DNA of 64,000 nucleotides from assembly GCA_963737555.1 (NCBI GenBank), contig CAVTTB010000009.1, forward strand, positions 372,001 to 436,000, read 5' to 3'. Source of the DNA: JAHJQQ01 sp963737555. GTDB lineage: Bacteria > Pseudomonadota > Gammaproteobacteria > Thiohalobacterales > Thiohalobacteraceae. A model generated the notes under the pieces. It was not told the DNA's origin, did not search any database, and worked only from the letters and a program-made list of their open reading frames with translations. How positions within the stretch are numbered: position 1 is the first letter of the stretch; the number at the start of each line of letters is the position of its first letter. Below are positions 53,448 through 62,823 of this stretch, piece by piece. A program made the translations under genes and the position numbers.

Positions 53448-54053
53448 ATGACCTTTGAAAAATTTGTCTTCTGGGTGTTCGCGCTGATCCTGGTGTTCGC
53501 GGCGGTGCGCGTGATTACCGTGCGCAATCCGGTGCATGCCGCGCTGCATCTGGTGCTGGCGTTTTTCTCCAGCGCCGGGCTGTGGATGCTCATGGAGGCG
53601 GAGTTCCTGGCTATCACGCTGGTGCTGGTCTACGTCGGCGCGGTGATGGTGCTGTTCCTGTTTGTGGTGATGATGCTCGACATCAATCTCGCGCCGCTCA
53701 AGGAAGGCTTCATCCGCTATCTGCCGGTCGGAGCGACCGTTGCGGGTCTGATCGTGATCGAGATGGCGCTGGTCGTCGGGGCGAAGAACTTCGGCCTGGA
53801 TCAGGTCGCCAGCCCGACGCCCAAGCCGGCGGGTTACAGCAACACCCAGGAACTGGGCAGCGTGTTGTACACCGATTACGTTTATCCCTTCGAGATCGCG
53901 GCAGTCATTCTGCTGGTGGCGATTATCGCCGCCATCACGTTGACCCTGCGCCGCCGCGAGGGCACCAAACATCAGGATCCCGCCAAGCAGGTACTGGTCA
54001 AGCGCGGCGACCGTCTGCGGATCGTGAAGATGGACGCGGAGAAACGCGAATGA
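53448..54053 (+). CDS. nuoJ: NADH:quinone oxidoreductase subunit J
   Basis: Membrane subunit of 201 residues with five helices. Family motifs are ITVRNPVHAALHLVLAFFSS, MLMEAEFLAITLVLVYVGAV (the conserved Tyr-Val-Gly-Ala helix with a pi-bulge) and MVLFLFVVMMLDINL. ATG 53448 is preceded by a weak site after the repeat element. It takes part in the conformational link between quinone reduction and the proton pumps. Intact. Confidence 0.95.
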   Translation: MTFEKFVFWVFALILVFAAVRVITVRNPVHAALHLVLAFFSSAGLWMLMEAEFLAITLVLVYVGAVMVLFLFVVMMLDINLAPLKEGFIRYLPVGATVAGLIVIEMALVVGAKNFGLDQVASPTPKPAGYSNTQELGSVLYTDYVYPFEIAAVILLVAIIAAITLTLRRREGTKHQDPAKQVLVKRGDRLRIVKMDAEKRE

Positions 54054-54093
54054 TGCGCGCAGCACCGATGCCAAGAACAGCAAGGAAACAACG

Positions 54094-54399
54094 ATGATCG
54101 CGCTGTCGGATTATCTGGTACTGGGGGCCATCCTGTTCGCGCTGAGCGTGGCGGGGATTTTCCTCAATCGCAAGAACGTCATCATCCTGTTGATGGCCAT
54201 CGAGCTGATGCTGCTGGCGGTGAACATGAACTTCATCGCCTTCTCGCATTTCCTCGGCAACAACGCCGGGCAGGTGTTCGTGTTCTTCATCCTGACGGTG
54301 GCGGCGGCCGAGGCGGCCATCGGTCTGGCCATTCTGGTGGTGCTGTTCCGCAACAAGCGCACCATCAACGTCGACGACCTCGACAGCTTGAAGGGGTAG
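54094..54399 (+). CDS. nuoK: NADH:quinone oxidoreductase subunit K
   Basis: A 101-residue three-helix subunit related to Mrp antiporter MnhC. It has LFALSVAGIFLNRKNVIILL, MAIELMLLAVNMNFIAFSHF with the conserved membrane glutamate of the proton path, and AAAEAAIGLAILVVLFRNKR with the second one. ATG 54094 follows AAGGAAACA. nuoL starts 3 bp after its stop. Intact. Confidence 0.96.
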   Translation: MIALSDYLVLGAILFALSVAGIFLNRKNVIILLMAIELMLLAVNMNFIAFSHFLGNNAGQVFVFFILTVAAAEAAIGLAILVVLFRNKRTINVDDLDSLKG

Positions 54400-54402
54400 G
54401 GC

Positions 54403-56355
54403 ATGGAACTCATCTATCTCGCCATTCCGCTCGCGCCGCTGTTCGGTGCCATCCTTGCCGGCCTGTTCGGCAAACAGATCGGTCGTTCCGGCGCGCATTG
54501 GGTCACCATCCTCGGCGTGGCGACGTCGTTCGTGCTGTCGCTGCTGGTGTTCAATCACCATGTGCTGGACGGCGCGGCCAACTATAACGGCACGGTCTAT
54601 ACCTGGGCGCTGTCCGATGGTATTCAGTTCGAGGTCGGTTTCCTGATCGACCGGCTCAGTATCCTGATGATGCTGGTGGTCACCTTCGTGTCCCTGATGG
54701 TGCATATCTACACCATTGGTTATATGCACGACGATCCCGGTTATCAGCGCTTCTTCTCCTACATCGCCTTGTTCACCTTCTCCATGCTGATGCTGGTGAT
54801 GTCGAACAACTTCCTGCAGCTGTTCTTCGGCTGGGAAGCGGTGGGTCTGGTGTCGTATCTGCTGATCGGTTTCTGGTACACGCGACCGACGGCGATCTTC
54901 GCCAATATGAAGGCCTTCCTGGTCAACCGCGTCGGTGACTTCGGCTTTCTGCTCGGCATCGCCGCCGTGCTGACGCACTTCAACAGTCTCGACTATGTGG
55001 ATGTCTTCAGCTGCCGCACCGGCGCTGGCCGATGTGACCATCCAGGTGTTCCCGGGCAAGGACTGGGCGCTGATGTCGGTGATCTGCATCCTGCTGTTCA
55101 TCGGTGCCATGGGCAAGTCGGCGCAGGTGCCGTTGCATGTGTGGCTGCCGGATTCCATGGAAGGCCCGACGCCGATCTCGGCCTTGATCCATGCCGCGAC
55201 CATGGTGACCGCGGGTATCTTCATGGTGGCGCGCATGTCGCCGCTGTTCGAACTGTCCGAGACGGCGTTGAGTTTCGTGCTGGTGATCGGTGCGATCACG
55301 GCATTGTTCATGGGTTTCCTCGGTCTGGTGCAGAACGACATCAAGCGCGTGGTTGCCTATTCGACGCTGTCGCAATTGGGCTATATGACGGTGGCCTTGG
55401 GCGCGTCGGCGTATGCGGCCGGCATCTTCCATCTGATGACGCACGCCTTCTTCAAGGCGCTGCTGTTCCTCGGTGCCGGTTCGGTGATCATCGCCATGCA
55501 TCACGAACAGGACATACGCAAAATGGGCGGCCTGCGCAAATACATGCCGATCACGTATTGGACGGCCTTGGTCGGCTCGCTGGCGTTGATCGGTTTCCCG
55601 GGCTTCGCGGGCTTCTTCTCCAAGGATGCGATCATCGAAGCGGTGCATCATTCCGAGATTGCCGGTTCCGGCTTTGCCTACTTTGCCGTGCTGTCCGGGG
55701 TGTTCATTACCGCGCTGTACAGCTTCCGCATGTTCTTCCTGGTGTTCCACGGTAAGGAACGCATGGATCACCATACGCAGGAACATCTGCACGAAACACC
55801 GGCCGTGGTGACGCTGCCGCTGATCCTGCTGGCAATCCCCTCGGTGGTGGCCGGTTATGTGGTCGGTCCGGTGTTGTTCGGCGACTACTTCAAGGATGCC
55901 ATTCACGTCCTGCCGCAACACGATGTGCTGGCAAAACTGGGTGAGAACTATCATGGCGTGCTCGGATTTATTCAGCACGGCGTGCTGGCGCCACCGTTCT
56001 TCCTGGCCATGGCGGTCTGATTACGGCCTGGTATGTCTACATGAAGAATCCGGCACTGGCCGACATGGCGCGCAAACGCGCGGGTCTGCTGTATCAAGTG
56101 CTGGTCAACAAATACTACGCCGACGATTTCAATCAGGCGGTGTTCGCCGGCGGCGCGCGCGGTATCGGGCGCGCGCTGTTTCGCTTCGGTGATACGCTGC
56201 TGATCGATGGCCTGATCATCAACGGCAGCGCGCGGATAGTGACGTGGTTCTCGGGCGTGGTGCGTCAGGTACAGACCGGTTATCTGTACACCTATGCGTT
56301 TGCCATGATCCTGGGTCTGTTGGCGATGTTGTCGTGGCTGCTGTTCCTGCGCTGA
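54403..56355 (+). CDS. nuoL: NADH:quinone oxidoreductase subunit L (two frame breaks)
   Basis: Distal antiporter-like proton pump with the long lateral helix. About 650 residues joined. The first part (ATG 54403) has FEVGFLIDRLSILMMLVVTF, QLFFGWEAVGLVSYLLIGFW with the key Glu, and NRVGDFGFLLG. The frame slips near 55010 and resumes with AAAPALADVTIQVFPGKDWA, FIGAMGKSAQVPLHVWLPDS with the pump Lys, MEGPTPISALIHAATMVTAG and HAFFKALLFLGAGSVIIAMH. It slips again near 56017 (GCGGTCTG, one G short) before GLITAWYVYMKNPALADMAR. Both look like homopolymer or short indel errors. Confidence 0.93.
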
Positions 56356-56367
56356 GTGGAAATGACT

Positions 56368-56459
56368 GTAGCCCGGATGCAGCGCAGCGAAATCCGGAAG
56401 GACGCACGCGAAGAATGATTCCCGGATTGCGGCCTGACGGCCTCCGTATTCCGGGCTAC
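56368..56459. repeat. GTAGCCCGG-type palindromic repeat (nuoL-nuoM)
   Basis: Begins GTAGCCCGGATGCAGCGCAG, continues CGAAATCCGG, and ends with the inverted GGAATACGG-like arm TATTCCGGGCTAC. Between the ends lie about 45 bp with a smaller palindrome (GGCCTGACGGCC). It fills most of the 145-bp gap between nuoL and nuoM. Copies at 173-207 and 19252-19392 are shorter or degenerate. Confidence 0.8.
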
Positions 56460-56500
56460 GTATTGGATTGAGTAAGTGACAATAAATTAGGAATTATGTG

Positions 56501-58015
56501 ATGCCGTTCGACTTGCCGCTCTTGAGTCTGCTGATCTGGCTGCCGATCTTCGGTGGGTTTGCGACGCTGCTCGCAGGGGATAAAGAACCCTGGGGCGGGC
56601 GTAGCATCGCGTTGCTGTTCTCCATTGCGACCTTGCTGTTGAGCATTCCGCTGTATACCGGTTTCGATGTCAGTACGGCCGATATGCAGTTTGTCGAAAT
56701 GACGCCCTGGATAGCCGCCTTCGATATTCATTACCACCTGGGTGTGGACGGCATCGCCATGCCGCTGATCCTGCTGACGACGTTCACGACCGTGCTGGTG
56801 GTGCTGGCCGGTTGGGAGGTGATCCAGCGCAAGGTGGCGCAGTACATGGCGGCGTTCCTGATCATGGAAGGCCTGATGATCGGCGTGTTCAGCGCGCTGG
56901 ATGCGGTGCTGTTCTATGTGTTCTGGGAAGGCATGCTGATTCCGATGTTCCTGATCATCGGCATCTGGGGCGGGCCACGCCGCGTCTATGCCACCCTCAA
57001 GTTTTTCATTTACACCTTCTTCGGTTCGGTGTTCATGCTGGTTGCCTTGATCTACATGTATTACCAGTCCGGCAGCTTCGCGATTCTGGATTTCCATACG
57101 CTGAAGCTGACCCTGAACGAGCAGATTCTGATTTTCATCGCCTTCCTGCTGGCGTTTGCGGTGAAGGTGCCGATGTGGCCGGTGCATACCTGGTTGCCGG
57201 ATGCGCATGTGGAGGCGCCCACCGGCGGTTCGGTGATCCTGGCGGCGATCATGCTGAAGATCGGCGGCTACGGCTTTCTGCGCTTCTCGCTGCCGATTAC
57301 GCCGGATGCCAGTCATGAACTGGACTGGCTGATCATCACCATGTCGCTGATCGCGGTGGTCTACATCGGCTTCGTCGCCATCGTCCAGGAAGACATGAAG
57401 AAGCTGATCGCGTATTCGTCCATCGCGCACATGGGCTTCGTGACCTTGGGCTTCTTCCTGACCTTCATGATTGTGGAGAATACCGGCAGCGGACAGGGCA
57501 GTGCCTTGGGCCTGGAAGGCGGCATCGTGCAGATGATCTCGCACGGCTTCATTTCGGCGGCCTTGTTCCTCTGTGTCGGCGTGCTCTATGACCGCATGCA
57601 CAGTCGGCAGATCGCCGATTACGGCGGCGTGGTCAACACCATGCCGGTGTTCGCCGCGTTCATGGTGCTGTTCGCCATGGCCAACTCGGGTCTGCCCGGT
57701 ACCTCCGGTTTCATCGGCGAGTTCCTGGTGATCCTGGCCAGCTTCAAGGCCAATTTCTGGTTCGCGTTCCTGGCGGCGACCACTTTGATCCTCGGTGCGG
57801 CCTACAGCCTGTGGCTGGTCAAGCGCGTGATATTCGGCGAGGTCGCCAACGACAACGTCGCCCAATTGCAGGATCTGAACCGGCGTGAGTTTCTGATTCT
57901 CGCCAGCTTGGCGATCGCCGTACTGTGGCTGGGCCTGTATCCGGCCCCGCTGTTCGAAGTCATGCATGCCAGCGTCGACAATCTGCTGCGGCATGTCGCG
58001 ATGTCAAAGCTGTGA
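56501..58015 (+). CDS. nuoM: NADH:quinone oxidoreductase subunit M
   Basis: Second antiporter-like proton pump. The 504-residue protein has 14 helices and the motifs DIHYHLGVDGIAMPLILLTT, LFYVFWEGMLIPMFLIIGIW with the essential Glu, LLAFAVKVPMWPVHTWLPDA with Lys, HVEAPTGGSVILAAIMLKIG, and SSIAHMGFVTLGFF. ATG 56501 is chosen over a GTG at 56498. Intact. Confidence 0.96.
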   Translation: MPFDLPLLSLLIWLPIFGGFATLLAGDKEPWGGRSIALLFSIATLLLSIPLYTGFDVSTADMQFVEMTPWIAAFDIHYHLGVDGIAMPLILLTTFTTVLVVLAGWEVIQRKVAQYMAAFLIMEGLMIGVFSALDAVLFYVFWEGMLIPMFLIIGIWGGPRRVYATLKFFIYTFFGSVFMLVALIYMYYQSGSFAILDFHTLKLTLNEQILIFIAFLLAFAVKVPMWPVHTWLPDAHVEAPTGGSVILAAIMLKIGGYGFLRFSLPITPDASHELDWLIITMSLIAVVYIGFVAIVQEDMKKLIAYSSIAHMGFVTLGFFLTFMIVENTGSGQGSALGLEGGIVQMISHGFISAALFLCVGVLYDRMHSRQIADYGGVVNTMPVFAAFMVLFAMANSGLPGTSGFIGEFLVILASFKANFWFAFLAATTLILGAAYSLWLVKRVIFGEVANDNVAQLQDLNRREFLILASLAIAVLWLGLYPAPLFEVMHASVDNLLRHVAMSKL

Positions 58016-58034
58016 GCGTGGGGATAATTGAGCA

Positions 58035-59471
58035 ATGAACATCGCTATGACTGAGTTCGTACACCTGCTGCCGGAGATCTGGGTGCTCTCCATGGCCTGC
58101 GTTGTGCTCGTGCTGGATTTGTTCCTGAACGATCGCAGTCGCGTGGTTTCCTACTGGCTCGCGCAGTTCACGTTGATCGGCGCATTGGCGCTGACGCTGG
58201 CCGTCAGCAGTGGTGAGAGTCTGGTGTTGATGAACGGCACCTTCGTCATCGATCCTATGGCCACGCTGCTGAAGTCCTTTATCTACATCATTACCTTCGG
58301 CGCCTTCGTCTATGCGCGCGGTTATCTGCAGGACCGCGATCTGTTCAAGGGCGAATACTATGTGCTCGGCCTGTTCGGCATGCTCGGCATGATGGTGATG
58401 GTGTCGGCGGCCAATTTCCTGACGATTTACCTGGGCCTGGAACTGCTGTCGTTGTCGTTGTATGCGCTGGTCGCGTTCAATCGTGACGATGCGCGCGCGA
58501 CCGAAGCGGCGATGAAATATTTCGTCCTGGGCGCGCTGGCCTCCGGCATGTTGCTGTACGGTATTTCCATTTTGTACGGTCTGACCGGCAGTCTGGAAAT
58601 CGCCGTGGTCGAGAGTGCCATCGCGGTGCAGGGTTTGAACGATGTGGTGCTGATTTTCGCGCTGTGTTTCATCATCCTGGGTCTGGCCTTCAAGTTGGGC
58701 GCGGTGCCGTTCCATATGTGGCTGCCGGATGTGTATCAGGGCGCACCCACGGCGGTGACGCTGTATCTCGGCAGCGCGCCGAAGATCGCCGCGTTCGCCA
58801 TGACCATGCGCCTGTTGTCCGAGGCCCTGGGCGGCCTGCATGCGGACTGGAGCGGCATGCTGATTATTCTGGCGGTGTTGTCGCTGGCCTTGGGCAATAT
58901 CGTCGCCATCGCTCAGACCAATCTCAAACGCATGCTCGCGTACTCGACCATCTCGCACGTCGGCTTTTTGCTGATCGGTTTACTGTCCGGTACGGGCGAG
59001 GGCTATTCGGCGGCGATGTTCTACACCTTGACCTACGCGATCATGGCGCTGGGTGCCTTCGGCATGATCGTACTGCTCAGCCGCACCGGCTTCGAGGCGG
59101 AGAATCTCGAAGACTTCAAAGGTCTCAACGAGCGCAATCCCTGGTTCGCGGGCATGATGTTGCTGCTGATGTTCTCCATGGCCGGTGTGCCGCCGACGGT
59201 TGGCTTCTACGCCAAGCTGGTGGTGTTGCAGGCGGCCATCAATGTCGAGTTGGTGTGGCTGGCTGTGGTCGCGGTGTTCTTCTCCATCATTGGCGTTTTC
59301 TATTATTTGCGCGTGATCAAGCTGATGTATTTCGATGCACCCGACGACACGACGCCGCTGACCTGTCCCACCGACCTGCGCGTCACGCTGAGTGCCAATG
59401 CACTGGCCGTGCTGTTGCTGGGCATCTTCCCGGGTGGCCTGATGGCCTTGTGCGCCTCGGCGATTGCCTGA
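58035..59471 (+). CDS. nuoN: NADH:quinone oxidoreductase subunit N
   Basis: Third antiporter-like subunit. The 478-residue protein has MTEFVHLLPEIWVLSMACVV, GLELLSLSLYALVAFNRDDA, AFKLGAVPFHMWLPDVYQGA with the pump Lys, PTAVTLYLGSAPKIAAFAMT, and MLAYSTISHVGFLLIGLLSG. Start ATG 58035, or the internal ATG at 58047. It ends the complex I genes proper; the DUF2818 gene follows after 20 bp. Intact. Confidence 0.96.
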   Translation: MNIAMTEFVHLLPEIWVLSMACVVLVLDLFLNDRSRVVSYWLAQFTLIGALALTLAVSSGESLVLMNGTFVIDPMATLLKSFIYIITFGAFVYARGYLQDRDLFKGEYYVLGLFGMLGMMVMVSAANFLTIYLGLELLSLSLYALVAFNRDDARATEAAMKYFVLGALASGMLLYGISILYGLTGSLEIAVVESAIAVQGLNDVVLIFALCFIILGLAFKLGAVPFHMWLPDVYQGAPTAVTLYLGSAPKIAAFAMTMRLLSEALGGLHADWSGMLIILAVLSLALGNIVAIAQTNLKRMLAYSTISHVGFLLIGLLSGTGEGYSAAMFYTLTYAIMALGAFGMIVLLSRTGFEAENLEDFKGLNERNPWFAGMMLLLMFSMAGVPPTVGFYAKLVVLQAAINVELVWLAVVAVFFSIIGVFYYLRVIKLMYFDAPDDTTPLTCPTDLRVTLSANALAVLLLGIFPGGLMALCASAIA

Positions 59472-59491
59472 AACCGTTGCAGAGGTAATCG

Positions 59492-59825
59492 ATGTCCTTG
59501 TCCCTGGCTGTTGCCATGTTGCTGCTGGTGGCTGTGTTGGCCGCCAATCTGCCCGTGGTTGAGTGAGCGCCTGCTGTTCGTGTTCCCCGCACCGGGCGGT
59601 GAGAAATCCGCCTGGCTACGTCTGCTGGAATGGTTGGTCTTGTACTTTCTGGTCGGCGGCATCGCCCTTGGCCTGGAGCAGAAAAGCTTCGGCGAGCGGC
59701 ACGCTCAGGACTGGGAATTCTATGCCGTCACCCTGTGCCTGTTCCTGGTGTTCGCCTTGCCGGGATTTATTTATCGCTATGATCTCAAAGGCCATCTGGA
59801 TAAGGCCAAACGCCGCCGCGCCTAG
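59492..59825 (+). CDS. DUF2818 family membrane protein (frame break near 59555)
   Basis: About 110 residues joined. It starts at ATG 59492 (MSLSLAVAMLLLVAVLAANL), slips near 59555 at CTGCCCGTGGTTGAG, and continues LSERLLFVFPAPGGEKSAWL, LLEWLVLYFLVGGIALGLEQ, and DWEFYAVTLCLFLVFALPGF. Three hydrophobic helices. This is the DUF2818 family, found right after nuoN in beta- and some gammaproteobacteria and possibly a complex I assembly or accessory protein; its role is not established. The basic tail KGHLDKAKRRRA ends it. Confidence 0.8.
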
Positions 59826-59897
59826 GTCTTTTAGGGTGTCTGGCAGGGCATAGGATTCAAGCGCTTAGGCGTGCTATTAATATAATTTTTCAAAGGG

Positions 59898-59926
59898 TTG
59901 CCAAGACCTTCACCCCTCTGTAAACT
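59898..59926 (+). promoter_or_regulatory. Promoter of the initiator tRNA
   Basis: TTGCCA (59898-59903) and TAAACT (59921-59926) with a 17-base spacer. The tRNA starts 15 bases after the -10 box, fitting a start point with a short 5' leader to be removed by RNase P. Confidence 0.6.
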
Positions 59927-59941
59927 TCGGCGCTCACCAAT

Positions 59942-60018
59942 TGCGGGGTGGAGCAGTCTGGCAGCTCGTCGGGCTCATAACCCGAAGGTCCTAGGTTCGA
60001 ATCCTAGCCCCGCTACCA
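59942..60018 (+). tRNA. Initiator tRNA-fMet (anticodon CAT), with encoded CCA
   Basis: A full 77-nt cloverleaf. Acceptor GCGGGG/CCCCGC, D arm GAGC..GCTC, anticodon stem TCGGG-CTCATAA-CCCGA with anticodon CAT, variable loop AGGTC, T arm CTAGG-TTCGAAT-CCTAG, then A and CCA. The three consecutive G-C pairs in the anticodon stem and an unpaired 1-72 position mark it as the initiator. Bases 1 and 72 are T and T here, not the usual C and A. Confidence 0.92.
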
Positions 60019-60027
60019 ATTTCTATG

Positions 60028-60044
60028 CAGCCCCAGTCGGGCTG
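60028..60044 (+). terminator. Hairpin downstream of the tRNA
   Basis: CAGCCC (60028-60033) pairs with GGGCTG (60039-60044) around a 5-base loop, 9 bases after the tRNA. No T-run follows at once, though TTTT occurs 13 bases later. It may terminate the tRNA transcript or act as a 3' processing stem. Confidence 0.4.
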
Positions 60045-60406
60045 GGCGATCTCGGCTTTTAAAGCCTAATGGCCTGGATTTCGGATGGGGTACGCGGTAG
60101 CTCAGCAGCTACTTCTCGAACCCACTCAGAAGGGTTCGAGAGGACAGTTGTAAGCGGCTCCAGCAAGGTCTGCTTATCCTCAACAGTGCCGGGAAGCTTC
60201 TGCAACGGTCACTGCCTCCGCCAGTTCTACCTACTCGCAGCTTCGCCTACGTATGACCTTCATTACTCTCTAACGTCAGCTCACCCTTGCATTGGGTGGT
60301 TTACGGATGTCGGGTATTCTGGAACAAAGCGCGTAGTAATGCGGGCCGCCGCTACACTCGACCCGCGCCACGTACGAATCAAAATCTCTTTTGGTGTTCA
60401 GTCGAT
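60045..60406. other. Intergenic stretch between tRNA-fMet and dbpA
   Basis: No gene is visible in about 360 bp. It contains a strong 9-bp inverted repeat (CTCGAACCC / GGGTTCGAG with a 7-base loop, about 60115-60139), preceded by a GGTAGCTCAG stretch. The rest probably forms a long 5' untranslated region and promoter of dbpA. No clear -10/-35 pair was chosen. Confidence 0.5.
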
Positions 60407-61793
60407 ATGATTAATAACGCATTTGCAGCTCTTGGCGTAGACGCGGCGCTGCTCGCTAATCTCGAATCCATGGGTTACCAAACCATGACGCCGATTCAGG
60501 CGCAGGGCTTGCCTGTGGTCCTGCAGGGCACCGATCTGATTGCCCAGGCGGAGACGGGTAGCGGTAAGACGGCGGTGTTCGGCATCGGCCTGCTGACACG
60601 GCTGAATCCACGCGAATTCAACGTGCAGGGCCTGGTGTTGTGTCCGACGCGGGAACTCGCCGACCAAGTGAGTAAAGAGATACGCCGTCTGGCGACGTAT
60701 ATCCCTAACGTTAAAGTACTCACGCTCTGCGGTGGTGTGCCCTCTGGGCCGCAAGTTGGGTCGTTGGAGCACGGTGCGCATATCATTGTCGGGACGCCAG
60801 GGCGGGTGTTGAAGCATCTACGCAAGGCTACCGTGAAGCTGGATCGCGTCAGCACTCTGGTGTTGGACGAGGCGGACCGTATGTTGGATATGGGCTTTTA
60901 CGATGATATTGCCGAGATCGTCGCGGCAACGCCCAGCTCATCGACAAACGCTGTTGTTCTCGGCAACCTATCCAGAGGCGATTGAAAACATCAGTGCCTC
61001 GATGCAAAAAAATCCCAGTCGGGTCGCCGTTGAAGCGACACATACGCAAAGCAAAATTACCCAAGTGTTTTATGAGGTCGGTGGACGTGGCGAGCGACTC
61101 TCGGGGCTGGTGACGTTATTGGGCCATTATCAGCCGACATCCTGTGTGATCTTTTGCAACACCAAACAGGAATGCCAGTCGATCGCAGACACCTTGGACG
61201 CAAAGGGTTTTAGCGCCCTGGCGTTGCACGGTGACTTGGAACAGCGCGACCGCGATCAAGTCTTGGTGCGGTTTTCCAATAAGAGTTGTTCCATTCTGGT
61301 GGCGACCGACGTCGCGGCCCGTGGGCTCGACATCAAAGATCTGGAAGCGGTGGTCAATTACGAGCTGAGCTTCGATCCGGAGGTGCATGTTCATCGCGTT
61401 GGTCGTACCGGTCGGGCGGGAAAAGAAGGCCTGGCTTTGAGCCTATATACCCCGGCCGAATCGCATCGGGTGACAGCGATCGAGGATTATCAAAAAGGCC
61501 CGGTCAGTCTTGCTGCCATCACTGAATTACATATAAACCAGAAACACGATCTCAGACCGCCTATGGTCACGTTGTGCATCGATGGTGGACGCAAATGCAA
61601 ACTGCGCCCCGGAGATATCCTGGGTGCGTTGACCAATGCCTCTGGTATTGCCGGTGATCAGGTCGGTAAAATCGACATCTTCGACCACCATGCCTATGTA
61701 GCTATCCAGCGCTCCATGGCGGACAAGGCGCTACAGCAACTCACCACAGGTAAGATGAAGGGGCGATTTTTTAAGGTGCGAAAAATCCAGTAA
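60407..61793 (+). CDS. dbpA: DEAD-box RNA helicase DbpA (frame break near 60935)
   Basis: About 461 residues joined. The order is Q motif (YQTMTPIQAQGLP), AETGSGKTA, PTRELA, TPGRVL and LDEADRMLD. After a one-base break near 60935 come LLFSATYPE (SAT motif), VIFCNTKQE, LVATDVAARGLDIKDLEAVV and HRVGRTGRAG. The C-terminal RNA-binding domain KLRPGDILGALTNASGIAGD, ending GKMKGRFFKVRKIQ, is typical of DbpA, which acts on 23S rRNA helix 92 during large-subunit assembly. ATG 60407. A loose inverted repeat ATCACCAG/CTGGTGAT (61793-61850) follows. Confidence 0.92.
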
Positions 61794-61885
61794 TCACCAG
61801 TTAAGTGGCGAGTGTGGTTGCATCATGCCTCCGAGGTTTCTTCTGGTGATCACTTCACAAATTTGAATCTATTCACGGTGCGAGT

Positions 61886-62164
61886 ATGAAAATCTTAGTG
61901 CGCAATCTGGCTCGGGATACGACGGAAGAGGAACTTCTGGCCCTGTTCAAAGAATACGGGGACGTGCAGTACTGCAAAATCGTGATGGACAAGAAGACGG
62001 GTATATCGAAAGGCTTTTGCTTTGTTGAGATGCCGCGTGCGGGAGAGGCCAAGGCAGCCATCAAATCGCTGAACGCAAAGCCTGTTGGGGGTAAAAACAT
62101 TCGCGTAAAAAATGCGGAGAATAAGGGGGCTGGTGTCTCTGAAGGTAAAGATCTTAGTGATTGA
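61886..62164 (+). CDS. Small RRM-type RNA-binding protein
   Basis: A 92-residue single RRM domain: RNP2 ILVRNL (residues 3-8) and RNP1 KGFCFVEM in the third strand, with the intervening ARDTTEEELLALFKEYGDVQ helix. It is like the small RNA-binding proteins of cyanobacteria and proteobacteria, some cold-induced. Lying 92 bp after dbpA, it may serve in cold adaptation or RNA handling with it. The C-terminal tail NKGAGVSEGKDLSD is short and polar. ATG 61886. Intact. Confidence 0.88.
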   Translation: MKILVRNLARDTTEEELLALFKEYGDVQYCKIVMDKKTGISKGFCFVEMPRAGEAKAAIKSLNAKPVGGKNIRVKNAENKGAGVSEGKDLSD

Positions 62165-62209
62165 TTCGATGGTGTGTGCGCTGAATTATTGATTGTAAGG
62201 GTAAGTCAA

Positions 62210-62749
62210 ATGGCAAATTCGTTTGGTGATCAGTTTCTCAAGGCCGGTCTGGTAAACAAGACCCAGCTCAGCAAAGCGGAGAAGACGAAGGGCAAGCAGC
62301 AGAAACAGAAAAACAAGCAAAAAATCGAAGTGATCGATGAGGCTGCGGTGGCTGCCCGGCAGGCAGTGGCTGAGAAGGTGGCGCGCGATCGCGAGCTGAA
62401 TCGTCAGCATAAGTTGGATGCTGAGAGTAAGGCCATCCACGCGCAGATTCGTCAATTGGTCGAGTTGAATCGCTTGTCGTGTGAGGGTGGCGAGGCGGGT
62501 TATAACTTCCAGGACGGTACGGCGATCAAGAAAATTTATGTGACTGAGGATGTTCATGCAAAGTTGGGGCGTGGCCAGCTTGCTATCGTCAGGTTTGACG
62601 AGGGTTATGCGGTAATTCCGTCGGTCGTGGCAGATAAGATCAGGTTGCGCGATGCATCCTGTATTGTCAGTAATGCCGTGGATAAACCGGAGAGCGATGG
62701 GGATGATCCCTACGCGGATTATAAAGTCCCCGATGATTTGATGTGGTAG
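62210..62749 (+). CDS. DUF2058 family protein (YaiL-like)
   Basis: A 179-residue soluble protein. SFGDQFLKAGLVNKTQLSKA followed by a strongly basic lysine/glutamine stretch (KGKQQKQKNKQK) is the hallmark N-terminus of DUF2058/YaiL. QIRQLVELNRLSCEGGEAGY and YNFQDGTAIKKIYVTEDVHA follow, then VDKPESDGDDPYADYKVPDD at the end. Function is not established; the basic region suggests nucleic-acid or ribosome association. ATG 62210 chosen (MANSFGDQ) over an upstream frame extension from 62174. A strong terminator follows. Intact. Confidence 0.88.
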   Translation: MANSFGDQFLKAGLVNKTQLSKAEKTKGKQQKQKNKQKIEVIDEAAVAARQAVAEKVARDRELNRQHKLDAESKAIHAQIRQLVELNRLSCEGGEAGYNFQDGTAIKKIYVTEDVHAKLGRGQLAIVRFDEGYAVIPSVVADKIRLRDASCIVSNAVDKPESDGDDPYADYKVPDDLMW

Positions 62750-62823
62750 CACGTGCGTTGACACGGAGTATGTCACGCATGTGTGCGGATCAAGCGCGCA
62801 AAAATCGTTGCTCTTGAGGGCAT

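Noticed and set aside
56456..57994. A 512-codon minus-strand frame over nuoM, and similar ones at 53998-55344 and 55007-55978
   Set aside because: Shadows of nuoM, nuoJ-nuoL and nuoL; composition is His/Gln/Arg-rich and not protein-like.
60100..60145. A complete tRNA or tmRNA in the gap before dbpA
   Set aside because: The D-arm-like and T-arm-like words do not fit a cloverleaf; there is no anticodon stem or acceptor pairing.
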